64,000 bases of DNA from Rothia dentocariosa ATCC 17931 (GTDB lineage: Bacteria > Actinomycetota > Actinomycetes > Actinomycetales > Micrococcaceae), in NCBI RefSeq assembly GCF_000164695.2, contig NC_014643.1, positions 1,984,001-2,048,000 of the forward strand. Reading direction: 5' to 3'. A program made the position numbers and the translations under genes. The notes under the pieces were generated by a model. That model had not been told where the DNA came from. It saw only the letters and a program-made list of their open reading frames with translations, and did not search any database. Below, piece after piece: positions 43,314-52,465 of this stretch (the first letter of the stretch is position 1; every line of letters begins with the position of its first letter).

Positions 43314-44591
43314 CTATGCCGAAATTGCTTCTGCTTTTTCGATGTCTTCATCGCTAATCCCGGCAGTTGGATCAACTCCCAATATCTTAGAGATACGTTC
43401 GGTAAACGTTGCAATGGTGGCATCTCCGGTGACATTAGTTGCGGTACCGAAAGAGTCTTGCGCAAGGTACAGAGCAATCATGAGGGCGATCATGGATTCA
43501 TTGAAACCAAGCATCGACTCCAGCAGCCCAATGGCGGTCATCACGCCTCCGCCGGGTACGCCCGGGGCCGCGACCATCATAATGCCTAGCATAAGCACTA
43601 CTGGAGTTACCGAGGCAAAATTGGGGTTTTGCCCAGTCATATACAGGACTGCGACTGCACATGAAGTAATCGTGATCATAGAACCCGAAAGGTGGATGGT
43701 AGCGCATAGCGGAATAGCGAAATCAACCACGCGAGGAGAAATACCAGCCTTCTTCGCGGATCGAACCGTTACCGGGATGGTAGCTGCTGAGGACTGGGTT
43801 CCGATGGCCGTGAAATAGGCGGGCATCATGGTCTTGAGCATCCTAAACGGGTTGCGCTTTGAAACGCTTCCGGCAACTGTGTACTGTAGCGTTAGCGTTA
43901 CCCAGTGCAAGATAATGACCATAATGAATACCATGCCAAAGACCGAAAGAATCTTAGCAACCTGGCCCGCAAGGGTCATATTCGCAAAGACACCCACGAT
44001 ATGGATGGGTAGAAGCGGAATAATAACGTAGCTGAGAAGCTTCTCAATGATAACTTGAAAATCCTCGAAGAGATTGAGCATGCTACGAGTCTTGAGGGCT
44101 GTTATTCCCAGACCTAGGATAAAGGACAGAATAAGTGCGCTCATCACTCCCATAATGGGGTCAAGCTCAAACTTGATGTATCCTGTCGAGAGTGCATTTT
44201 CAGGGTTATCAAAAGATTCTAACCGTTGCCCCTTCAACAAAATAGGGTACAGGAATAGTGCCGCCGTTAAAGCTAAAAATCCAGCAACAATACTGGAAAG
44301 ATATGATAGAGCTACGGTAATGCCCAGCATCTTACCTGCACCTTGGGCTAGCGAACCAATTCCTGGAACGATAAAACCGATAATAATAAGCGGGATAGAG
44401 AAGCTCAGGAACGCACTGAAAACAGTAGAGAACGAGACAAAGATCTGAACTACAACATCGGTAGGGATAGAGGTACCCAGCCCGCTATTTATGCCACCGA
44501 TCATCCCAGGAGTTGTAGCACCGATAAGAACACCTGCAAGAATTGCAATCACAATCCAGGCAAGGAGAGGGATCTTTTTGAGTAGTTTCAT
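43314..44591 (-). CDS. Dicarboxylate/amino acid:cation symporter (SDF/DAACS family)
   Basis: A 425-residue membrane protein of the glutamate-transporter homologue family, importing acidic or neutral amino acids or C4-dicarboxylates with Na+ or H+. Eight or so helices and two re-entrant loops are indicated by FSIPLIIIGFIVPGIGSLAQGAG, the serine-rich hairpin TAIGTQSSAATIPVTV (HP1), TIHLSGSMITITSCA (TM7) and APGVPGGGVMTAIG (HP2). The C-terminal NVTGDATIATFTERIS matches the TM8 motif with binding-site Asp. AGGAAATT precedes the ATG. The exact substrate is not predictable. It is convergent with the SnoaL-like gene and divergent from polA. Confidence 0.92.
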   Translation of the reverse strand: MKLLKKIPLLAWIVIAILAGVLIGATTPGMIGGINSGLGTSIPTDVVVQIFVSFSTVFSAFLSFSIPLIIIGFIVPGIGSLAQGAGKMLGITVALSYLSSIVAGFLALTAALFLYPILLKGQRLESFDNPENALSTGYIKFELDPIMGVMSALILSFILGLGITALKTRSMLNLFEDFQVIIEKLLSYVIIPLLPIHIVGVFANMTLAGQVAKILSVFGMVFIMVIILHWVTLTLQYTVAGSVSKRNPFRMLKTMMPAYFTAIGTQSSAATIPVTVRSAKKAGISPRVVDFAIPLCATIHLSGSMITITSCAVAVLYMTGQNPNFASVTPVVLMLGIMMVAAPGVPGGGVMTAIGLLESMLGFNESMIALMIALYLAQDSFGTATNVTGDATIATFTERISKILGVDPTAGISDEDIEKAEAISA

Positions 44592-44808
44592 AATTTCCTA
44601 TGTGTGTTGGGACCGATAAGATCCATGCCGCTCATCCCCGGTATTCTCAGGGAACACTCAAGTATAGAGTTATATCCTAGCGTGAATGAATATGTTTATC
44701 CAGCGACAGGACAGACGTTCATGACATGAAAACGCCTAGCCGGTACTAGGCCTTTTAGAAGTTTTCAGGCGTGTTGCGTTCACTATCACTCACGCCGTCG
44801 AAAACCTC

Positions 44809-44814
44809 TAGAAT
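44809..44814 (+). promoter_or_regulatory. -10 box placing the polA transcript start at its GTG
   Basis: TAGAAT ends 6 bases before GTG 44821, without a ribosome site between; predicts a leaderless mRNA. Confidence 0.55.
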
Positions 44815-44820
44815 GGGATT

Positions 44821-47766
44821 GTGAGTAACTCAGAAAATACCCTGCTCCTTATTGATGGACATTCACTGGCCCTTCGCTCTTTCTTTGGCATTTATACAAT
44901 GGCAGAGAAAACGGGAAGCCATGTTTTTGTGCGAAGCGACGGGCAGCATACGGAAGCAGTTCATGCCTTCCTGTCTACCTTGCTGAACATTATTAAAGAC
45001 CATAACCCTAGCCATATTGCGGTGGCATTCGATCTGCCCGGTGGTACTTTTCGCACGGAGGAATACAGCGAATATAAGAGCGGCCGTAACGTTATCCCTG
45101 AAGCCTTCGACGGGCAGCTTGATCTCATCAAGAAGATGCTCGGAGCTCTGAAAATCCCGGCGCTCACCCAGGAGAATTATGAGGCAGATGATATCGTCGC
45201 GACCCTGACACGGCAGGGATCAGAAGCTCAATACAAAGTGCTCATTCTTTCAGGAGACCGCGATATTTTCCAGCTTGTTACGGACGATGTTACATTGCTG
45301 TATCCCGTAACGACTGGTCCCTCCAAAGGTATTCAGCGTATGGATCCTGCAGCGGTTGAGAAAAAAACAAAAGTACCACCTCGGCTGTATCCGGATCTCG
45401 CTGCGCTCACCGGTGAGCAAGCCGATAATCTGCCTGGAGTCCCCGGAGTTGGACCAGGCTTTGCTGCTAAATGGCTTCACGAGTACGGTGATCTTGAAGG
45501 TGTACTTGCTAATAGCGAGAACATCAAAGGTAAAAAAGGTGAGGCTCTGCGCGAAAACATTGAGAATGTGCGCAGGAATCGTCGCCTCAACCAGCTTGTT
45601 GACACGCTCAATTTGGATGTTGAGTTCGATCAAATGCGGTTTATTCCGGACCTTCAAGAGCTTGAAGCGTTCTTCGATGAAGTGGAATTCCGCACTATTC
45701 GTAAGCGGGCCCAGGATATATTAGGGCCTGTCATACGTGCTTTGGGTGCGCAAGTTCGTACCGCAGGTGAAGAACCCATGACAGATAATGGTGTTCCGAG
45801 TGGTCCCACCTTTGAGCCGATTCGTACCGATGATGCGATCACCGTGAAATCGGCCGCAGATTTTCGTGTATGGTGCGAGCATGCAGCCCACGTTGGGTAT
45901 GGGCGTGACGCATCGGGTAATGCCATTGAGGTTCCTGAAAGGCTTAAAGGTGCGGTTACGCTTTTCCCTGTGATTGATGTGCCTGTAGCCCGTGAAGGTG
46001 TGAAAGTTACCAAGACTAAGATTCGCGCTGCTGAAGAGAATCCGGTACTGCGAGGAATTATTCTGACCTCGAAAGAATCGTCGCTGTGGATCAACCTGAC
46101 GAATATTTCCGAAGATCTCGCCTCAGCATTCGCGGAGTGGGTTTCTGACCCTCAAATGCGTAAGATCGTGATGGATCTCAAAAATCAGCGGAAACTCTTA
46201 CGTGAGTACGGGTATAAACTCGATGGAGCCATCGAAGATCCGTCATTATCCTCATATATGTGCGGATACATAGCAGCTGCGAATCGTAGGCTCTTTGCTG
46301 AACGTATTGAGGATTTAGCCGAGAAATATCTTTGGATTCCCCAACAGGAATTCAGCGAACTTGTCTTCCCAGAGGAAGCACCCTCACTTTTTGAGATGCC
46401 CGGTGAAGAGAACCTACGTTACTTTACCCAGGTTTCACGGGTTATTCACGAACTGGCGCGTATTCTGCACTTCGAGATGCAGGAACAGGGTCAGCTTAAG
46501 ATTTATGAAGATATTGAGCTTCCGCTTCTGTACGTTCTGGCCGATATGGAACAGGCGGGTATCGCTGTCTCAGATGCCTTACTAAACGAGCTTAATGATA
46601 CGTTCAGCTCACGCGCATCCATGGCCGAGGAACAGGCGAAAGTACTTATTGGTGGTGACGTCAATGGTGAGCCCCTCAATTTGGCATCTGTGAAACAGCT
46701 CCAAACTGTACTCTTTGAGAGGCTCGGTCTTCCGAAGACCCGCAAAATTAAGTCCGGATATTCAACGGATTCAGAATCTGTGGCTGACTTGTTGACCAAA
46801 GTATCGCCGGAGTCAGATGGTGCTCAATTCTTGATTGCGCTCCAGGCATACCGAGATAACATCAAGCTCAAACAGACTGTCGAAGGTTTACAAAAAGCGG
46901 CAGTCGCAGATGGTCGTGTACACACTACTTTCCAGCAAAATGCCGCATCAACGGGGCGTCTGTCCTCAACGGCGCCGAACCTGCAGAATATTCCAATCCG
47001 CACTGATGAAGGGCGGCGTATCCGCGGCGCCTTTATCGTGGCTCCAAAAATTTTAGACGGCGTAGAGTATGAAGGCTTGCTCACCGCCGACTACTCGCAG
47101 ATTGAGATGCGTATTATGGTGCATCTTGCCGCCGATGAGAAATTAATCCAGGCTTATGCGGATGGTGAAGACCTACATCGGTACGTTGGCTCTGAGGTGT
47201 TCGGGGTTGCCCCCGAAGAGGTGACACCCCAGATGCGTGCGAAAGTTAAAGCAATGTCTTATGGACTGGCATACGGTCTTTCTCGATTTGGTCTCGCGAA
47301 GCAGCTCAACATTAGCTCCGATGAGGCAGGGGAGTTACGCACCAACTACTTCAAACGATTTGGTCGTGTGGGGCGTTTCCTGCGCGGGGTCGTCAAACAG
47401 GCTCATAATGACGGTTATACCGAAACTATTTATGGGCGCCGCCGTTCACTGCCAGATCTTGACTCTCCAAACCGAACTCGACGTGAGGCAGCCGAACGAG
47501 CTGCCCTCAACGCTCCAATTCAGGGGACAGCTGCAGACATTATTAAAATCGCGATGATTAACATTCACCGCCGACTTCAAGAAGAGAACCTTAAGACCCG
47601 CATGCTCTTGCAGGTTCATGACGAGATTATCCTCGAAGTTGCCGCCGGTGAACGCGAAGCAGCGCAGCGCATCCTAGTAGAAGAAATGAGTGAAGCTATT
47701 GAGCTGAAGGTTCCTCTCGACGTGCAAGTTGGCTGGGGCAAGTCCTGGGAAGAAGCCGGCCACTAG
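44821..47766 (+). CDS. polA: DNA polymerase I
   Basis: Repair and Okazaki-fragment polymerase. 981 residues: a 5'-3' exonuclease domain (about 7-300; LLIDGHSLALRSFF, YEADDIVATLTR, GVPGVGPGFAAKWL), a degenerate 3'-5' exonuclease-like domain (about 335-570, catalytic acidic motifs not evident, as in other actinobacterial Pol I), and the polymerase domain with TGRLSSTAPNLQNIPIR, LTADYSQIEMRIMVHLA (motif A Asp), RAKVKAMSYGLAYGLSRFG (motif B) and LLQVHDEIILEV (motif C). The GTG start lies 6 bases downstream of a TAGAAT box. It precedes rpsA, as usual in actinobacteria. Confidence 0.97.
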   Translation: MSNSENTLLLIDGHSLALRSFFGIYTMAEKTGSHVFVRSDGQHTEAVHAFLSTLLNIIKDHNPSHIAVAFDLPGGTFRTEEYSEYKSGRNVIPEAFDGQLDLIKKMLGALKIPALTQENYEADDIVATLTRQGSEAQYKVLILSGDRDIFQLVTDDVTLLYPVTTGPSKGIQRMDPAAVEKKTKVPPRLYPDLAALTGEQADNLPGVPGVGPGFAAKWLHEYGDLEGVLANSENIKGKKGEALRENIENVRRNRRLNQLVDTLNLDVEFDQMRFIPDLQELEAFFDEVEFRTIRKRAQDILGPVIRALGAQVRTAGEEPMTDNGVPSGPTFEPIRTDDAITVKSAADFRVWCEHAAHVGYGRDASGNAIEVPERLKGAVTLFPVIDVPVAREGVKVTKTKIRAAEENPVLRGIILTSKESSLWINLTNISEDLASAFAEWVSDPQMRKIVMDLKNQRKLLREYGYKLDGAIEDPSLSSYMCGYIAAANRRLFAERIEDLAEKYLWIPQQEFSELVFPEEAPSLFEMPGEENLRYFTQVSRVIHELARILHFEMQEQGQLKIYEDIELPLLYVLADMEQAGIAVSDALLNELNDTFSSRASMAEEQAKVLIGGDVNGEPLNLASVKQLQTVLFERLGLPKTRKIKSGYSTDSESVADLLTKVSPESDGAQFLIALQAYRDNIKLKQTVEGLQKAAVADGRVHTTFQQNAASTGRLSSTAPNLQNIPIRTDEGRRIRGAFIVAPKILDGVEYEGLLTADYSQIEMRIMVHLAADEKLIQAYADGEDLHRYVGSEVFGVAPEEVTPQMRAKVKAMSYGLAYGLSRFGLAKQLNISSDEAGELRTNYFKRFGRVGRFLRGVVKQAHNDGYTETIYGRRRSLPDLDSPNRTRREAAERAALNAPIQGTAADIIKIAMINIHRRLQEENLKTRMLLQVHDEIILEVAAGEREAAQRILVEEMSEAIELKVPLDVQVGWGKSWEEAGH

Positions 47767-48089
47767 TCAGAAGCCGTGAATAGAGATGAACGATGCCGTC
47801 GGACTTATTCGGAATATATTGCACACAGAATATAATGCAAAAAATACCCGCACCGATGCGCGTCATTCATTGACGACACGCCCGAAAAACACGTACACTA
47901 GTAATCGCGTGTATCAGCATCCCTATGCACCAGAGGTATGTACCTACGCATCTTCCGGATGATACGCGCGGTAAGTATCCGTCAGAATCGACGTCACCTC
48001 CCATGTTTTGAGTAGGAAACAGCAAGTGGGCGCTCGCAAACTTGCCGGAGACGTCGACCTATTATTAATCCAATTGGAGCCCTAACTAC
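47767..48089 (+). promoter_or_regulatory. rpsA promoter and long 5' leader
   Basis: 323 bp between polA and rpsA. TTGACG (47870-47875) and TACACT (47894-47899) with an 18-bp spacer are a good housekeeping promoter. Transcription from about 47906 would give a leader of about 185 nt before the rpsA ATG, long enough for S1 autoregulation. GGAG occurs 11 bases before the ATG. Confidence 0.6.
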
Positions 48090-49550
48090 ATGAGCACCAA
48101 CATCCCTCAGGTCGCAATCAACGACATCGGCAACGAGGAAGAATTCCTCAAGGCAGTTGACGAGACCATCAAGTACTTCAACGATGGCGATCTCGTCTCC
48201 GGTCAGGTTGTTAAGGTTGATCACGACGAGGTTCTGCTCGACATCGGTTACAAGACCGAAGGCGTCATTCCCTCTCGCGAGCTTTCTATCAAGCACGATG
48301 TAGATCCCGGTGAAGTAGTCGCAGTTGGCGATGAAATCGAGGCTCTCGTCCTGACTAAGGAAGACAAGGAAGGTCGCCTGATCCTCTCCAAGAAGCGCGC
48401 ACAATACGAGCGTGCATGGGGCGACATCGAAAAGATCAAGGAAAACGACGGCGTCGTCACCGGTACCGTTATTGAGGTTGTCAAGGGCGGTCTTATCCTT
48501 GACATTGGTCTGCGAGGCTTCCTGCCCGCATCCCTCGTTGAGATGCGTCGTGTTCGCGATCTTGCACCCTACATCGGTCAGCAGCTCGAAGCTAAGATCA
48601 TCGAGCTTGACAAGAACCGCAACAATGTTGTTCTCTCTCGCCGTGCATGGCTTGAGCAGACTCAGTCCGAGGTTCGCTCCACTTTCCTCAACCAGCTCGA
48701 AAAGGGCCAGGTACGCGAAGGTGTTGTATCGTCTATCGTCAACTTCGGTGCCTTCGTCGATTTGGGTGGCGTGGACGGTCTGGTTCACGTTTCCGAACTC
48801 TCCTGGAAGCACATCGACCACCCCTCCGAGGTTGTCGAAGTTGGTCAGCCTGTAACCGTTGAAGTTCTTGAGGTTGATCTGGATCGTGAGCGTGTCTCAC
48901 TGTCTTTGAAGGCCACCCAGGAAGATCCGTGGCAGGCATTTGCTCGCACCCACGCTCTGGGTCAGATCGTACCCGGTAAGGTTACTAAGCTCGTTCCCTT
49001 CGGTGCGTTTGTTCGTGTTGAAGACGGTATTGAGGGTCTGGTTCATATCTCTGAGCTTGCTGTGCGCCATGTTGATTTGGCAGAGCAGGTTGTTTCAGTG
49101 GGCGAAGAGCTCTTCGTCAAGATCATTGATATTGATATGGATCGTCGTCGTATCTCCCTGTCCCTCAAACAGGCTAACGAAGGCGTTGATCCCAACGCTA
49201 CTGAGTTCGATCCCGCACTGTACGGTATGGCAGCTGAATACGATGAAGCTGGCAACTACAAGTACCCCGAAGGCTTCGATCCCGAAGCTAACGAATGGCT
49301 TGAAGGCTTTGACGCACAGCGCGAGGCTTGGGAAGCACAATATGCAGAAGCACAGGCTCGTTTCGAGGCACACAAGGTTCAGGTTGCTAAAGCACTTGAA
49401 GCTGACGCAGAGGCAGCCGCTGCTGCTCCCGTTGCCGCAGCTGAGCCAGCACCCGCATCATCTTACTCTTCCGATGAGAAGTCTTCCGCTGGTACTCTCG
49501 CATCTGACGAGGCTCTAGCAGAACTGCGTAAGAAGCTGACTGGTAACTAA
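48090..49550 (+). CDS. rpsA: 30S ribosomal protein S1
   Basis: Helps the small subunit bind and unwind mRNA. 486 residues with four S1 RNA-binding domains, each ending near a VSLSLK/LILSKK-type strand (about 35-105, 122-190, 207-277, 294-364), e.g. GQVVKVDHDEVLLDIGYK and GVVSSIVNFGAFVDLGGVDG. The rest is an acidic then Ala/Pro-rich tail ending EALAELRKKLTGN, the conserved actinobacterial terminus. Codon use (AAG, CTC, GTT, CGT) is strongly biased, as expected for a highly expressed gene. It has its own promoter in front and a terminator behind. Confidence 0.97.
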   Translation: MSTNIPQVAINDIGNEEEFLKAVDETIKYFNDGDLVSGQVVKVDHDEVLLDIGYKTEGVIPSRELSIKHDVDPGEVVAVGDEIEALVLTKEDKEGRLILSKKRAQYERAWGDIEKIKENDGVVTGTVIEVVKGGLILDIGLRGFLPASLVEMRRVRDLAPYIGQQLEAKIIELDKNRNNVVLSRRAWLEQTQSEVRSTFLNQLEKGQVREGVVSSIVNFGAFVDLGGVDGLVHVSELSWKHIDHPSEVVEVGQPVTVEVLEVDLDRERVSLSLKATQEDPWQAFARTHALGQIVPGKVTKLVPFGAFVRVEDGIEGLVHISELAVRHVDLAEQVVSVGEELFVKIIDIDMDRRRISLSLKQANEGVDPNATEFDPALYGMAAEYDEAGNYKYPEGFDPEANEWLEGFDAQREAWEAQYAEAQARFEAHKVQVAKALEADAEAAAAAPVAAAEPAPASSYSSDEKSSAGTLASDEALAELRKKLTGN

Positions 49551-49600
49551 GGTTTATTCGTTTATAGAGTAGCCTCTAGTTCTAGAGCATAAATATCACG

Positions 49601-49634
49601 CACGAGGGTTCCCCAAACCTGGGGAACCCTCGTG
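49601..49634. terminator. Terminator between rpsA and coaE
   Basis: A perfect 15-bp stem (CACGAGGGTTCCCCA and complement) with a 4-nt loop, between converging genes. Confidence 0.85.
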
Positions 49635-49665
49635 TAGTATTGTGCGTCTTTTCTCGCGTACAGTT

Positions 49666-50286
49666 TTAGACCTCAGCACGTAGTTCGTCCCAAACCTTTT
49701 GAACCTGTGCTTGAGTATCATCACGAGATCCACTATTGGTAATAACCCACCGAGCAATGGCGGAGCGCTGTTGATCGGTGGCTTGAGCAGAAATGCGTGC
49801 TTGGGCTTCTGCATAAGACATATTCCGATATTTGCTAAGTCGCTCTAGACGAATGGGGAGATCTGTCTGTACCGCAATGACAGCATCAAATTCTGCAGCG
49901 CGTTGAGTCTCAACCAGGAGCGGAATATCATCAATGATAATGCCCGAAAAGCTGGGGGAGTTTACCGCATCGTCAACAATCTCAGAGGCGCGAGCACGAA
50001 CTTTGGGATGCACAATAGCATTGAGTTTCTTTCGCTCTGCGTCATGGGCAAAGATACGTTCCGCTAAACGAGCACGATTAAGGGTTCCGTCTGCATTGAG
50101 GACGGACTCTCCGAAGAGGTTGACTGTGCGAGCAAGGACTTCCTGCCCAGGCTCCATGAGTTCACGCGAGATCGCATCTGCATCAATAATAACGGCGCCT
50201 AGATCCCTGAACATCCGCGCGACTGTGCTTTTACCGCTTCCAATGCCGCCTGTCAGCGCGTAGCGACGGTACTGTGTAACGCCCAT
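49666..50286 (-). CDS. coaE: Dephospho-CoA kinase
   Basis: Last step of CoA synthesis. 206 residues with the P-loop YALTGGIGSGKSTVARMF (about 9-26), DLGAVIIDADAISRELM, the LAERIFAHDAERKKLNAIVHPKVR substrate segment and a C-terminal ISAQATDQQRSAIARWVI lid region with NSGS. ATG 50286 marks the family N-terminus; upstream frame to 50538 lies inside the divergent yigZ gene. Only 21 bp separate the coaE and yigZ starts, so their promoters must overlap each other or the coding ends. Confidence 0.95.
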   Translation of the reverse strand: MGVTQYRRYALTGGIGSGKSTVARMFRDLGAVIIDADAISRELMEPGQEVLARTVNLFGESVLNADGTLNRARLAERIFAHDAERKKLNAIVHPKVRARASEIVDDAVNSPSFSGIIIDDIPLLVETQRAAEFDAVIAVQTDLPIRLERLSKYRNMSYAEAQARISAQATDQQRSAIARWVITNSGSRDDTQAQVQKVWDELRAEV

Positions 50287-50294
50287 GAAACCCC

Positions 50295-50300
50295 TAGAAT
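50295..50300 (+). promoter_or_regulatory. -10 box placing the yigZ transcript start at its GTG
   Basis: TAGAAT ends 7 bases before GTG 50308 in the 21-bp gap to coaE; predicts a leaderless mRNA. Confidence 0.5.
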
Positions 50301-50307
50301 AGTAGTT

Positions 50308-51012
50308 GTGAGTACTCAAATGTTCCAAGAATCCCGTGCACAACGATACACAGTATTGCATGGAATAGAGCCCTATGAGAGTCTTCTTGAGATTAAGCGT
50401 AGCGAATTTATTGGTCATGTTAAACGCGTATACACAACAGATGAGGCACGCACTTACATAGATTCGCTTCGGAAGAGCTATCACGATGCCCGCCATGTGT
50501 GTTCGGCCTTTGTTCTTGGAGCGGACCGTGAAATTCAACGTTCATCGGACGATGGCGAACCTGCTGGTACTGCAGGAATTCCAATGCTTCAAGCTCTTTT
50601 AGCACGCCAGACACGCATTGATGAGGGCGGTACTGACCTTTCTGATCTTGTGGCCGTTGTTGTTCGTTATTTTGGGGGTATCAAACTGGGCGCTGGCGGA
50701 TTGGTGCGCGCCTATACCGATGCGGTGGTGCAGACTCTCGATAACGCCCATTTTGATTCTCGGGAACGGATGCGGGTAGGCACCGTTTTAGTTTCTCTGG
50801 CTGAGGTTGGGCGAGTGGAGAATGAGATTCGGGCATCAGGAATTGAAGTATTAGGTACGGATTATCTTGTAGACGGCGCCCAGATCTCTCTAGGTGTTTT
50901 CGACCGGGAGCAGAAGAAGCGCGAGGCACAGGAACGTGTTATAGCAATAACTTCTGGTCGGAAAAATATCGTATGGGGCGATACCCGGTGGGTAGATATT
51001 CCCTGTTTTTAG
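50308..51012 (+). CDS. YigZ/IMPACT family protein
   Basis: 234 residues. The N-terminal UPF0029/IMPACT domain shows EIKRSEFIGHVKRV, DARHVCSAFVLG, RSSDDGEPAGTAGIPML and VVRYFGGIKLGAGGLVRAYTDAV, the family signature. A C-terminal ferredoxin-like DUF1949 segment follows. Bacterial members are uncharacterised, with suggested roles in translation or RNA binding. GTG 50308 lies 7 bases after TAGAAT, with no Shine-Dalgarno, so it is probably leaderless. It is divergent from coaE. Confidence 0.9.
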   Translation: MSTQMFQESRAQRYTVLHGIEPYESLLEIKRSEFIGHVKRVYTTDEARTYIDSLRKSYHDARHVCSAFVLGADREIQRSSDDGEPAGTAGIPMLQALLARQTRIDEGGTDLSDLVAVVVRYFGGIKLGAGGLVRAYTDAVVQTLDNAHFDSRERMRVGTVLVSLAEVGRVENEIRASGIEVLGTDYLVDGAQISLGVFDREQKKREAQERVIAITSGRKNIVWGDTRWVDIPCF

Positions 51013-51091
51013 CCTAGCCATATTAGATTTAGAGCATACCCTAAATTTTAAACTAGGATAGGCATAGTATCTTGGTGTTGATTGTGGTACG

Positions 51092-52351
51092 TTGAATACG
51101 GTGCAGCATTGTCTGCCACATACACCGCAAGTGAAAGCCGAGAATTTTCCCGTGCATTTTAACTCTGAACAGCATAGCTCCGTCACACATACGCCTAAAC
51201 CCGATGTTGAACCTGCGACTGTTGAGCAGATTCTCAATGCTTATGCGCAGGGTAACCTAGATACGCTCCTGAACGTGTTGACGCAGCGGCCGCATGATTT
51301 TGCGCAACAGCTTAACCGTATTTGCCGTGCTTTTCCTTCTGAAATTGAACGTATTGCAGTCACTCTTCAAGAAGTAGGCGAAAATCTTCCTCAAGGAACC
51401 CTAGTTCGCCTCTATAATCAGTATTCCAACGCAGCTCGCGGCGTGGGGGAGAAAATCTCTCAAGATAATTCTCGTATGCTGCATATCATCCAGGCCCCTG
51501 TGATAACTCGTGCTCATGCTGCCCGTCTACTCCTAGCCCTAGAGCTCTGTTTGGCACCTAAGATGCGTGGACTAATTGTGACCATGCCGCCTCAAGATTT
51601 TTACCAGCCTATGGAAGCCGAACCCCAGCCGGTCTCATGTAATCCAGCGCTCGATGGTGCAGTTAACCCCTTTATACCCAGTCTGTGGGAAACTTTTCCG
51701 TTGGGAAACTCCAATGAAGCTGTGGCGCTGAGTGCTACAGGTATACGCGAAATTCCTGACGGGTATGAACTATCTGTTATGCTCCTCGACGATGACTACC
51801 AACGCGTGCATACCATAGAGCGGGGTGCACCAGATACATGTTTCTCATGTTTCTGGGATGAAGAAGTAGAAGATTCAGAGAACGATATTCGATGTGGGCT
51901 TGAGCTGGGATACCGTATTGAAGAATACGCTGAAATTAACGTGCACCGCGCCATGAAAATGGGAGCGCGGTATATTGTGGTGACGGCTCTTGTAGGTGAG
52001 TGCTTTCCTCAGAGCACTGATGAGGATGATACCTGTAATGCACCGTCGCAAAATGGCGCTCCACGGTTTGATTCTCGGGTTGCGCCAGATCTGCGATCTT
52101 TGATTATTACCCCGGATAAAAATATTCGCGCGGTTGCGCATCGCGGCAATTTTCACGTTCTGGATGTTCCAGGGCGCACGATCTGTGCTGTACTCGATCT
52201 TTATAAGCAACGGATTACTATGCCTGCGGTCGGCATTCCAATGAAAGCTGACGAAGACGATACGCTCGCCGCTCTCATGGGAGCGCTAAATGGCTACCTG
52301 CCCATGACAGTACGAGATTTCATGCAACTATCGGGAGCTATAGTTAAATAA
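51092..52351 (+). CDS. TerD-like domain protein of unknown function
   Basis: About 419 residues. The N-terminal half (about 45-180) is helical, with ILNAYAQGNLDTLLNVL, RPHDFAQQLNRICRAFP and LVRLYNQYSNAARG; this resembles the helical region of the SCO0854/MXAN_6230-type proteins (RPGEFxRRLDxLLR). The C-terminal half (about 205-400) has YELSVMLLDDDYQRVHTIE, an EYAEINVHRAMKMGARYIVVTAL strand-helix-strand and FDSRVAPDLRSLIIT, reminiscent of TerD/TerZ tellurium-resistance beta domains that bind Ca2+. Assignment is by pattern and tentative. The start is uncertain: TTG 51092 or GTG 51101. It lies between yigZ and uvrB and appears monocistronic. Confidence 0.6.
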   Translation: MNTVQHCLPHTPQVKAENFPVHFNSEQHSSVTHTPKPDVEPATVEQILNAYAQGNLDTLLNVLTQRPHDFAQQLNRICRAFPSEIERIAVTLQEVGENLPQGTLVRLYNQYSNAARGVGEKISQDNSRMLHIIQAPVITRAHAARLLLALELCLAPKMRGLIVTMPPQDFYQPMEAEPQPVSCNPALDGAVNPFIPSLWETFPLGNSNEAVALSATGIREIPDGYELSVMLLDDDYQRVHTIERGAPDTCFSCFWDEEVEDSENDIRCGLELGYRIEEYAEINVHRAMKMGARYIVVTALVGECFPQSTDEDDTCNAPSQNGAPRFDSRVAPDLRSLIITPDKNIRAVAHRGNFHVLDVPGRTICAVLDLYKQRITMPAVGIPMKADEDDTLAALMGALNGYLPMTVRDFMQLSGAIVK

Positions 52352-52453
52352 GTATCAAGTTTGGATCGTGTGGGATATTGGACCCATCAATTTCTTAGAT
52401 GGTGGCATGCATCTTCCTAGAGTGAAACCCTCTGATTTCTCGAATACATCAAC

Positions 52454-52459
52454 TAGAAT
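52454..52459 (+). promoter_or_regulatory. -10 box placing the uvrB transcript start at its ATG
   Basis: TAGAAT ends 6 bases before ATG 52466; predicts a leaderless mRNA. No LexA-type palindrome is seen nearby. Confidence 0.5.
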
Positions 52460-52465
52460 AGATGT

